A stretch of 5,609 nucleotides of DNA from Verrucomicrobiales bacterium (GTDB taxonomy: Bacteria; Verrucomicrobiota; Verrucomicrobiia; Verrucomicrobiales; DEV007): assembly GCA_007123695.1 (NCBI GenBank), contig SLGN01000143.1:1-5609 (forward strand), in the 5' to 3' direction. The position numbers and the translations under genes were made by a program. Below, piece after piece: positions 1 through 5,609 of the stretch (positions are counted from its first letter, which is position 1; each line of letters starts with the position of its first letter). Below the pieces are notes generated by a model. It had not been told where the DNA came from and made no database searches. It was given only the letters and a program-made list of their open reading frames with translations.

Positions 1-859
1 CAAAGCCCTGCTCCACGCGGCGGCACTCGTTCTCGCCCTCGCCGCCGTGGCCGGGATGTATCTGCACGGGCTCGCCAACGAATACACCGCCGTGTGGGAG
101 AGCACCTTCATCGCCGATGCGGCGACCCTGCGCACCCTGCTCGGCGTCGTCCTCGGTCCGGCCGCCGCCCTGCTCGGCGGCGAGCTGCCGAGCGTGGCAG
201 AACTCGAGGCGATCCGCGGCGCCGGGACCGCCGGCGAGAGCGCGGCGCGCTGGATCCATTGGTACGCCCTCACCATCGCGCTCTTCGTCGCGGCCCCGCG
301 GGCGGCGCTGGCGGCGCTCTGGCGGATCCGCGCGGCCCGGCTCGCCGTCCGGCTGCCCTACCGCGACACTTCGCCCCGCTACTTCGCCAGGCTCCTCGCG
401 ACCTCGACCGGGGCCGATCGCGCCGTCGTGCTGGTGCCCTACGCCTTCGAGCCCGACGAAAAAGCACGTGCCGACCTCGCCGCCCGGCTCGAGGACGAGC
501 TCGGCGCCGGAGTCGCCGCGACCTGGGCCGCCACGATCGCCTTCGGAGAAGAGGAGGACTTCGCCGTCGACGCCGTGCCCGGAGGCGCCGAGGTCGCGGC
601 GGTGCTCTCCTTTTCCGCCACGCCCGAGCGCGAGACGCATCTGGCGCTGTGGCGGACGCTGCGCGAGCGGACCGGCGGCACGGCGCGGCATCTGCTGCTC
701 GACGCGACCGCCTTCGACCGCCGCTCGCTCCAGCTCGGCGACGACGGATCCCGCCGCGCCGCACGCGAAGCGGCCTGGCGACGCCTTTTCGCCGACGAAG
801 GGGCCAGCCTGCTCGTCCACCCCGCAAGCCCCGCCGAAGCGCCCTCCGTGAGCCCGTGA
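1..859 (+). CDS. DUF2868-type membrane protein, 5'-truncated by window edge
   Basis: The reading frame is open from the window edge (first full codon at base 2) to the TGA at 857-859, giving 285 visible residues. The true start lies upstream; a GTG at 47 falls inside a hydrophobic segment and is not a believable start. Visible residues 2-22 form a membrane segment, followed by EYTAVWESTFI (27-37), a second hydrophobic stretch at about 43-60, the motif WIHWYAL (84-90), and a third membrane segment at about 85-107. The remainder is soluble and probably cytoplasmic. The WEST motif, the WIHxYA-type motif and the layout match my memory of DUF2868 proteins, which are about 450 residues long, so roughly the N-terminal third is missing. 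The gene ends 4 bp before a DUF3482-type GTPase, the usual partner of this family, so the two are probably co-translated. The biochemical function is unknown. The family call is from memory and could not be checked by a profile search. Confidence 0.8.
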   Translation, partial: KALLHAAALVLALAAVAGMYLHGLANEYTAVWESTFIADAATLRTLLGVVLGPAAALLGGELPSVAELEAIRGAGTAGESAARWIHWYALTIALFVAAPRAALAALWRIRAARLAVRLPYRDTSPRYFARLLATSTGADRAVVLVPYAFEPDEKARADLAARLEDELGAGVAATWAATIAFGEEEDFAVDAVPGGAEVAAVLSFSATPERETHLALWRTLRERTGGTARHLLLDATAFDRRSLQLGDDGSRRAAREAAWRRLFADEGASLLVHPASPAEAPSVSP

Positions 860-863
860 CTCC

Positions 864-2330
864 ATGAGCCCGCCACCCGCCCCGCCGGACGACGAAATTG
901 TCCTGAGCCTGATCTCGCACACCAATGTGGGCAAGACGGCGCTCGCCCGCACCCTGCTGCGGCGCGACGTCGGCGAGGTGGCCGACAGCGCGCACGTGAC
1001 CCTGGTGCCCGAATCGCACCTGCTCGTCGAGTCCGAGGGGCGGCGCGCCTTGCTCTGGGACACCCCGGGCTTCGGCGCGAACCTCGCCAAGCTGGCCAAA
1101 CGGCTGCGCTCCAGCCGCAACCCGGTGGGCTGGATCCTCCACCAGGCATGGGACCGCGTCGCCGACCGCTCGCTCTGGTGCAGCCAGGAAGCCATCGCCA
1201 ACGTCCAGTCGCAGGCCGACCTCGTCGTCTACCTCGTCGACGCCTCCCAGCCGCCCGAAGCGACCGCCTACATCGATCTCGAGCTGGAGGTGGTCGAATG
1301 GGTCGGAAAGCCGGTGCTCGTATTGCTGAACCAGACCGGCGCGCCCGGCGGACCGGGGCAGGCCGCGCTGGAGGACGAATGGCGGGAACGCCTCGCGCGG
1401 CATCCGGCGGTGCAAAAGGTCTCCAGCCTCGACGCCTTCACGAGGTGCTGGCTCCACGAGCACCGCCTCTTCGAAGACGCCGCCGCGATTCTCGGCGGCG
1501 CCAAGGCGGACACGGCGCGCCATCTCGGGCGGGTCTGGCTGGAGCGCCAGTTCGGCATTCTCGACGAATCGGTCGCGGCGATGGCCCGGCTCGTCCATGC
1601 CAGCCTGCTCGACACCGAAGCGCTCGCCTCGCACGGGCTCGTCGACAAGCTGCGACTGCTCGTGGTCAAGGGCGGCCGCGACCCCGAATTCGAGGCGATC
1701 CAGCGCGCGCTCTACCAACGGCTCGCCGAGAGGACCCGCGCGGCGATGAACCGGATCATCGATCTGCACGGCCTCGCCGGCGAGAGCGCCGCCGAACTCG
1801 CAGCCCGCAAGCGCGAGGCCTTCGAGGTGCGGCGGAACATCGACGAATCCATCGCCGCCGCCCTCGGCGGCGTCGGCACCGGTCTTTTCAGCGGTCTCGC
1901 CGCCGACCTCCTCGCCGGCGGCCTGACCTTCGGCGGCGGCGCCCTGCTCGGCATGCTCGCGGGCGGCGCCACCACCTACGCCCTCGCCCGCGGCTACAAT
2001 CTCGTCCAAGCCGGCGGCGACCGGGTGCGGTGGAGCGCGCCGCACTTCCGCGAGCAGGTCAAGGCCGTTCTCGTGCTCTACCTCGCGGTGGCCCATTTCG
2101 GAAGGGGCCGCGGCAATTGGCAGGATCCCGCGGGGAATCCCGCAGCATGGGAGGAAGTCGCCACCGCCCTCGTCGACGAGAGCGAAAAGGTCTGGGACGG
2201 GCTGTGGAAACGCGGAGGCAGCGCCAAGACCGATCCCGCGCTCGATCGCGACGTCGCCGCCGCCCTCGGCAGGTCCGTCCGCGAACTGCTCGCCCGGCTC
2301 TACCCCGAATCGTCGGACCTCCTGAAATAG
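864..2330 (+). CDS. GTPase with C-terminal DUF3482-type domain
   Basis: This 488-residue protein starts at ATG 864, four bases after the upstream stop, and ends at TAG 2328-2330. The N-terminal half is a P-loop GTPase domain. The G1 loop is SHTNVGKT (18-25), G2 is probably T46 in AHVT, and G3 is DTPG (66-69) within LLWDTPGFG. The G4 position reads NQTG (156-159) where a canonical GTPase has NKxD, and a G5-like VSSLDAF lies at 186-192. The first glycine of the usual GxxxxGK[ST] is a serine. I believe the ISHTN-GKT and LLNQ-G signatures are normal for this subfamily and not local damage. Residues about 335-381 are hydrophobic and very glycine-rich, so they may insert in or associate with a membrane. 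A charged C-terminal region follows. Adjacency to the DUF2868 membrane protein suggests a membrane-linked GTPase pair. The cellular role is unknown, and possible dynamics or trafficking roles are only inference. Confidence 0.85.
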   Translation: MSPPPAPPDDEIVLSLISHTNVGKTALARTLLRRDVGEVADSAHVTLVPESHLLVESEGRRALLWDTPGFGANLAKLAKRLRSSRNPVGWILHQAWDRVADRSLWCSQEAIANVQSQADLVVYLVDASQPPEATAYIDLELEVVEWVGKPVLVLLNQTGAPGGPGQAALEDEWRERLARHPAVQKVSSLDAFTRCWLHEHRLFEDAAAILGGAKADTARHLGRVWLERQFGILDESVAAMARLVHASLLDTEALASHGLVDKLRLLVVKGGRDPEFEAIQRALYQRLAERTRAAMNRIIDLHGLAGESAAELAARKREAFEVRRNIDESIAAALGGVGTGLFSGLAADLLAGGLTFGGGALLGMLAGGATTYALARGYNLVQAGGDRVRWSAPHFREQVKAVLVLYLAVAHFGRGRGNWQDPAGNPAAWEEVATALVDESEKVWDGLWKRGGSAKTDPALDRDVAAALGRSVRELLARLYPESSDLLK

Positions 2331-2338
2331 GCGGAAAT

Positions 2339-2380
2339 CGGTCAAATTCGGCGCGACGACGGGATCGATGGATTTGACCG
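2339..2380. repeat. 9-bp inverted repeat in the gap before the secreted-protein genes
   Basis: The arms CGGTCAAAT (2339-2347) and ATTTGACCG (2372-2380) are perfect inverted copies separated by 24 bp. In RNA, one G-U pair could be added on each side of the stem. The centres lie 33 bp apart, about three helical turns. The structure fills most of the 60-bp gap between the GTPase gene and the next gene, ending 10 bp before its ATG. No T-run follows it on either strand, so it does not look like an intrinsic terminator. It could be a paired regulator-binding site or a 5' leader hairpin. A chance origin cannot be excluded. Confidence 0.4.
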
Positions 2381-2390
2381 GACGGGAAAA

Positions 2391-3524
2391 ATGCGCCATC
2401 ATCCCCGTCGGTCCGAAATGAGCACGACGATAGCAAACCACCGACGAATCCTGCGCGTGCTCGGCTGTTTCGCCCTCGCCATGGTCGCGGCGGAACTACC
2501 CGCCGACGAAGCCCGTTCGCCCGTGGTCGGCTACCTGCGCTTCGACTGTCCGCCGGGCTCCGACACGAGGGTGTCGGTTCCCTTCCATCCCGCTCCGCGC
2601 TGGGCGGGCCGCGTTGCCGGGGCGCCTACGGACGAGGGCGGGGGACGCATGCGCCTCGTGCTTGCGGGATCGCCCGCCTTCGACGCGGGCGAACTCGCCG
2701 ACGGGGCGCACTACCTGCTCTGTCGCGAACCCGACGGGCCCGAGGGACGGCACTTTCCCATCGTCGCCAGCGGTGCCGACCACGTCGAAATCGAAGCCGG
2801 TTCCGGCGACCTCGCCGGGCTCGCGGGCGGCGGGCTCGTCTCGGTGATTCCCGGCTGGACTCTCGCGGCGCTGTTTCCGCCGGATTCCCAAACCACCTTC
2901 CATCCCTCGACCGGCCGGCTCGCGACGGGACGCGGCTCCGAACTGCTGCTGCCCGACACGACCACGGAGGGAATCAACCTCGCGCCCGACCGGCGCTATT
3001 TCGTGACCGAGTCGGGCTGGGTCGAGGGGGGCAGCTTCGCGCCCGCCGGCGGGGTCGTCCTCGAGCCGGGCCGCCCCTTCGTGGTGCGCCATCCCGACGC
3101 GGTCGCGCCGACCGCCTTCGTCGCGACGGACTTCGTCTACGGCGGCGCCGTCGATCTCGCCGTGCCCGCGTCGGCCTCGCGCCGCCGCGACACCGCCCTG
3201 GCGCCGCCGCGTCCCGTGGTCGCGACGCTCGACCAACTGGGTCTCTCCGGAGAGCTCTTCGAGGAAAGCCCGTCCACCGACGCAGCCGACCGTCGCGACG
3301 AACTGCTCGTCCATGCGAACGTGGCCGCAGGCCGGAACCCGGCGCCCTCGGCGGTGTATTTCCGCACTGGCGGCCAGTGGGTGGAGGACGCCGAGGACTT
3401 TCCCGCCGCCGACGCAGTGGAGATCGAGCCCGCCGCCGGTCTCGTGCTGCGGAAAGCCTCGTCGGACACGGTCCAGACCCTGCGCTGGCGCAATCTCCCG
3501 ACCTACGACCTCACCGCTCCGTAA
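2391..3524 (+). CDS. TIGR02597-like secreted protein of Verrucomicrobia type
   Basis: The frame encodes 377 residues from ATG 2391 to TAA 3522-3524. An in-frame ATG at 2418 (residue 10, 368 residues) is an equally plausible start: it gives a more usual signal-peptide n-region, but neither site has a clear Shine-Dalgarno sequence (only GACGGGA precedes the first). Basic residues at 18-22 are followed by a hydrophobic stretch at about 23-34 and a likely signal-peptidase I site after A38 or A41. VLGC (23-26) resembles a lipobox but has no hydrophobic core before it. The mature part opens with VGYLRF (46-51) and VSVPFHPAPRWAGRV (61-75), and later contains WTLAALFPP, YFVTESGW, TLDQLGL (279-285) and a closing GLVLRKA with aromatic-rich strands. 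These agree with my memory of the TIGR02597 family. Function is unknown; an exported or surface role is inferred from the signal peptide. The next gene also encodes an exported protein and starts about 48 bp downstream, so the two may form a transcription unit. Confidence 0.7.
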   Translation: MRHHPRRSEMSTTIANHRRILRVLGCFALAMVAAELPADEARSPVVGYLRFDCPPGSDTRVSVPFHPAPRWAGRVAGAPTDEGGGRMRLVLAGSPAFDAGELADGAHYLLCREPDGPEGRHFPIVASGADHVEIEAGSGDLAGLAGGGLVSVIPGWTLAALFPPDSQTTFHPSTGRLATGRGSELLLPDTTTEGINLAPDRRYFVTESGWVEGGSFAPAGGVVLEPGRPFVVRHPDAVAPTAFVATDFVYGGAVDLAVPASASRRRDTALAPPRPVVATLDQLGLSGELFEESPSTDAADRRDELLVHANVAAGRNPAPSAVYFRTGGQWVEDAEDFPAADAVEIEPAAGLVLRKASSDTVQTLRWRNLPTYDLTAP

Positions 3525-3530
3525 ACCTTG

Positions 3531-3570
3531 TTTGACCGGCGCAAGGACGCCAAGACGCCGCGAACCACAA
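3531..3570 (+). repeat. Degenerate short-period intergenic repeat
   Basis: The segment starts TTTGACCGG and continues with near-8-base units GCAAGGAC, GCCAAGAC and GCCGCGAA. Such TTTGACCGCAAAGACGC-like runs resemble short repeats that I recall from the intergenic regions of several bacterial phyla. Here it lies between two genes and could be read as the N-terminus of the next protein (RRKDAKTPRTT) if a TTG at 3528 were used. That peptide is repeat-derived in character, which is a reason to prefer the later ATG at 3573. Family assignment is uncertain because only one degraded copy is present in the window. Confidence 0.35.
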
Positions 3571-3572
3571 AA

Positions 3573-4955
3573 ATGAAGATTCCACGCCTAGCCCGCATTT
3601 CCCATGGCGCTCCGTCGCGCGACGCCACGAGGGCGGGCCGCAGCAAGCCCCAGCAGAAGGGGCATGGGAAATGCGGGCTAGCGACCGCCCTCGGATTGCT
3701 GCTCCTCTGCGGACCGGCTGCGGCGACCGTCTCGGTCGAATTCCAGTTGGGCGCGGTGCGGGTGCCGCCGGGGTCCGTCGGCGTGCTCGTGGCGGATGCC
3801 GACGGCGACGGCTTTTCCCGGCCCGCCGACCATCCCGGCGCAGCGCTGGAGAGAGGCGCGAGGATCGGCGACGACGTGATCGTCGCGGTGCTGCCGTGGC
3901 GTGCGCTCGAGGAGTGGGGTTCGCAGGGAGGCTTCGCCGACCATCTCGCCGTGCTCGACTACGAGACGCTCGGCGTGGCCGAGGGCGACCGGCTCGCCCT
4001 CCATGTCTTCCCGGCCCGCTCCGAGGGCGACGAGCTGCGCCCCGGCGAGCCCCATCTGACCTACCGGGGCGACGAAATCGGAGACCTCGCCTCGACCAGC
4101 ACGATGGAGTTCGCGCTGCCTGCCGACGGCGGCGCCCATCTGCTCGCCGTGCTCGGCCCCGAGAGCGGCGGCGGCGCCGACCTCGACGCCATCGACCTCA
4201 CCGCGCTGCCCTACGAATCGGGCAGCGGCTCCTTCGCCCGCGAACTCTCGCAGACGGCGCGGCACACCTATTTCCTGCGGCTCCCGGCGGCGGGCTTCCT
4301 CCGCATCTCCGGCCCGCCCGTGGCCGGGCTCGTCGCCGAACTCTTCGGACCCGACGGAGCGCTCGTCGCGAGCAGCGAGGGTTCGATCGCCTTTGCCGAA
4401 GAACTTTCGGCGGGCTTCCACAAATTGGTCCTGCGTCAGGCCGACGGCGCCGTCGGGGTGCTTCCCTACGCCTTCGATTTCGGCAATGTGGACATTCGGG
4501 TGGTGGTGCCCGATGTCGCGGTGGGCCGGCTGCGGGGCCGGCTGGCCGGCTTCGGCCGGGTTGGCGGAGCGCCGGGGCAGATGGCCACGGTGCTTTCGAA
4601 CCGCGCCCGGCCCGTCAACGGATTTGCCGGTGTCGCCAACCGGGGCGACCGGCCCGACCGCCTACGGATCTTCGGTGGCCGCGGCAATCCTTTCTTCCGG
4701 ACGGTCTATTTCGCGCCGGGCAACGTCACCGCCGCCATGGTCGGGCGCGGCTTCGTCAGCCCCCGCCCGCTGGTCGCCGGGGTGCCGCCGCTCGTCGTAC
4801 GGGCGCGCTTCGTGCCGAACCGCCGCCGCCTCGTCAGGCGGGTGGGCCAGCGCGAGATCGTGGCGCGTCGCATCTTCCCCACTCTTGTCCGCGCTACTGC
4901 CACGGGATCCCCTGCCGCACCCGACGCTGCGAGGCTGCGGCTACAGGTCCGCTGA
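3573..4955 (+). CDS. Secreted beta-rich protein of unknown function, signal peptide carrying an inserted repeat
   Basis: From ATG 3573 to TGA 4953-4955 the gene encodes 460 residues. A TTG at 3528 would add 15 residues derived from repeat-like DNA, so I chose the ATG. No Shine-Dalgarno sequence is visible. The leader is unusually long: MKIPR, then about 30 residues encoded by an inserted element (6-35), then the hydrophobic core at 37-48 and a likely AxA cleavage site before T52. The cysteine at 46 lacks a proper lipobox. The mature N-terminal region (52 to about 200) contains DADGDGF (75-81), a possible calcium-binding DxDxDG loop. Residues about 229-306 look like a beta-sandwich of bacterial pre-peptidase C-terminal (PPC) type. 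Residues about 307-460, with PDVAVGR, GQMATVLSNRARPV, NRGDRPDRLRIFGGRGN and GNVTAAMVGRG, resemble a C-terminal domain I recall from large surface proteins of Planctomycetes and Verrucomicrobia, to which I cannot give a family name. A role at the cell surface is inferred; no catalytic site was recognised. Confidence 0.65.
   Translation: MKIPRLARISHGAPSRDATRAGRSKPQQKGHGKCGLATALGLLLLCGPAAATVSVEFQLGAVRVPPGSVGVLVADADGDGFSRPADHPGAALERGARIGDDVIVAVLPWRALEEWGSQGGFADHLAVLDYETLGVAEGDRLALHVFPARSEGDELRPGEPHLTYRGDEIGDLASTSTMEFALPADGGAHLLAVLGPESGGGADLDAIDLTALPYESGSGSFARELSQTARHTYFLRLPAAGFLRISGPPVAGLVAELFGPDGALVASSEGSIAFAEELSAGFHKLVLRQADGAVGVLPYAFDFGNVDIRVVVPDVAVGRLRGRLAGFGRVGGAPGQMATVLSNRARPVNGFAGVANRGDRPDRLRIFGGRGNPFFRTVYFAPGNVTAAMVGRGFVSPRPLVAGVPPLVVRARFVPNRRRLVRRVGQREIVARRIFPTLVRATATGSPAAPDAARLRLQVR
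3588..3681. mobile_element. MITE-like element with perfect 19-bp terminal inverted repeats
   Basis: The left arm CTAGCCCGCATTTCCCATG (3588-3606) is the exact reverse complement of the right arm at 3663-3681. The 56-bp centre contains a further perfect palindrome GTCGCGCGAC (3614-3623). The outermost four bases of each arm are CTAG, itself a palindrome, so they may be a target-site duplication flanking an 86-bp element (3592-3677) with 15-bp inverted ends. CTAG-type targets are known for some IS5-group elements, but no transposase is present here, so the parent is unknown. The net insertion of 90 bp is an exact multiple of three, and the host frame has no stop through it. It lies inside the signal-peptide coding region of the gene starting at 3573. 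In mRNA the arms would form a strong stem beginning 13 nt after the start codon. A REP-type repeat is the main alternative. Confidence 0.7.
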
Positions 4956-5004
4956 CCCCGCCACCGTCGGCTCGCGCAACGGAACCCGACTTTCCCCCCC
5001 CACC

Positions 5005-5609
5005 ATGAAAAAAGCCCATCTCCTCGCCGCCGCCGCCCTGCTTCTCGCCCTGCCGCCCCTGTGCCATGCCGCCGAAAAGTTCGCCGCCACCGTCGATGCG
5101 GCCGAGGCGGCCAAGGATCCCGATTTCGCCATCCAGGGCGAATACGTCGCCGACTTTCCCGAGGGCCGGATCGGCCTGCAGGTCGTCGCCCTCGGCGACG
5201 GGGAATTCGACGCGGTGGTCTCGCGGGGCGGGCTCCCCGGCGACGGATGGGACGGCGAGAAGCCGAGGGAATCGACCCGCGGCAAGCGTGCCGACGACGG
5301 CTCGGTGACCTTCCGGAAAGACGAGTGGACCGCGGTGCTGCGCGACGGCGCCATCGAGGCGACCAACTCGGAAGATTCCTCCATGCGGCTCGTCTTCGAA
5401 AAAGTGGAGCGCGAGAGCCCCACCCTCGGCGCCGCGCCGCCCGAAGGCGCGCTCGTGCTCTTCGACGGCAGCGAAGAGACCGCCGCCAAGCATTGGGAAA
5501 AGCCCGTGCTCGACGGCGAACTCCTCACCCAGGGCGCCATCACCAGCGGCGAGTTCGGCGACTTCGAACTCCACTTGGAGTTCCTGCTGCCGTGGATGCC
5601 GAAGGCGCG
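5005..5609 (+). CDS. DUF1080 / 3-keto-disaccharide hydrolase-like secreted protein, 3'-truncated by window edge
   Basis: The frame opens at ATG 5005 and stays open to the window end, giving 201 complete codons. The N-terminus is a clear signal peptide: MKK, a hydrophobic core at about 6-16, and probable cleavage after A22 (CHA). The region around DPDFAIQGEYV (38-48) to residue 145 is the N-terminal extension seen in many Verrucomicrobia and Planctomycetes members. LFDGS (152-156) followed by W164 is the hallmark opening of the DUF1080 domain (3-keto-disaccharide hydrolase, PF06439), and GDFELHLEFLLPWMPKA (185-201) is its next conserved strand pair. The rest of the domain, including the usual glycine-asparagine-serine segment, lies beyond the window. 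The family has a concanavalin-like beta-sandwich fold and is linked to periplasmic or extracellular processing of sugars. The actual substrate cannot be read here. The start has no Shine-Dalgarno sequence and is preceded by a run of eight C (4994-5001). The gap from the previous stop is 49 bp, so co-transcription is possible. Confidence 0.85.
   Translation, partial: MKKAHLLAAAALLLALPPLCHAAEKFAATVDAAEAAKDPDFAIQGEYVADFPEGRIGLQVVALGDGEFDAVVSRGGLPGDGWDGEKPRESTRGKRADDGSVTFRKDEWTAVLRDGAIEATNSEDSSMRLVFEKVERESPTLGAAPPEGALVLFDGSEETAAKHWEKPVLDGELLTQGAITSGEFGDFELHLEFLLPWMPKA

Noticed and set aside
2339..2390. Intrinsic terminator after the GTPase gene
   Set aside because: The hairpin arms are not followed by a T-run on either strand, so terminator structure is not supported.
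270..2441. 723-codon open frame on the - strand across the GTPase gene
   Set aside because: It is an antisense shadow of high-GC coding DNA: it overlaps two well-supported genes, its product changes from Gly/Glu-rich to Arg-rich composition, and it has no recognisable domain.
3532..3560. Possible sigma-70 promoter with TTGACC as a -35 box
   Set aside because: No -10-like hexamer occurs at a suitable distance; the region is GC-rich repeat-like DNA.
3573..3728. Lipoprotein signal at the cysteine in LLLLCG of the fourth gene
   Set aside because: The residue before the cysteine is leucine, not Gly/Ala/Ser, and an AxA signal-peptidase I site follows directly.
3678..4421. 247-codon - strand frame opposite the beta-rich secreted protein
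   Set aside because: No domain or start context was recognised, and the overlapped + strand frame has a coherent leader and domain layout.
3671..5008. 445-codon + strand frame starting at an ATG inside the inverted-repeat arm
   Set aside because: The product is Arg-rich and low in complexity with no signal peptide. It lies over the frame that yields a plausible secreted protein, so it is a shadow.
4894..5574. 226-codon - strand frame opposite the DUF1080 gene
   Set aside because: The + strand here carries a clear signal peptide and DUF1080 motifs, so the - strand frame is a shadow.

Overview
This 5.6 kb, very GC-rich window holds five protein genes, all on the + strand and tightly packed. 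The first is cut at its 5' end by the window edge and the last at its 3' end. No rRNA, tRNA, CRISPR array or full-length transposase gene was seen, and no gene-free stretch exceeds about 60 bases. The likely source is a member of Verrucomicrobiota or a close relative in the PVC group. Two family matches made from memory suggest this: a TIGR02597-type secreted protein, a family known mainly from Verrucomicrobia, and a DUF1080 (3-keto-disaccharide hydrolase) protein of the kind expanded in Verrucomicrobia and Planctomycetes. The scarcity of clear Shine-Dalgarno sequences is compatible with this.

Region 1 (1-2330) is a two-gene unit: a membrane protein of the DUF2868 type (3' part only) followed 4 bp later by a GTPase of the DUF3482 type. 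These two families commonly occur as neighbours in proteobacteria, and their joint role is unknown. The GTPase has an intact Walker A lysine and DTPG motif but unusual G1 and G4 motifs, and a glycine-rich hydrophobic segment that could insert in a membrane.

Region 2 (2331-5609) holds three consecutive genes for exported proteins: the TIGR02597-like protein, a beta-rich secreted protein of unknown function, and the start of the DUF1080 protein. The first two look like a cell-surface or envelope pair. The third probably acts on carbohydrate outside the cytoplasm. A 9-bp inverted repeat lies in the 60-bp gap before this group.

The most striking feature is a 94-bp MITE-like element (3588-3681) with perfect 19-bp inverted ends, inside the signal-peptide coding region of the fourth gene. 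Its ends begin with CTAG, which can be read as a 4-bp target duplication. Removing the net 90 bp (30 codons) restores a compact, conventional signal peptide in the same frame. The element therefore seems to have inserted in frame and lengthened the leader without breaking the gene.
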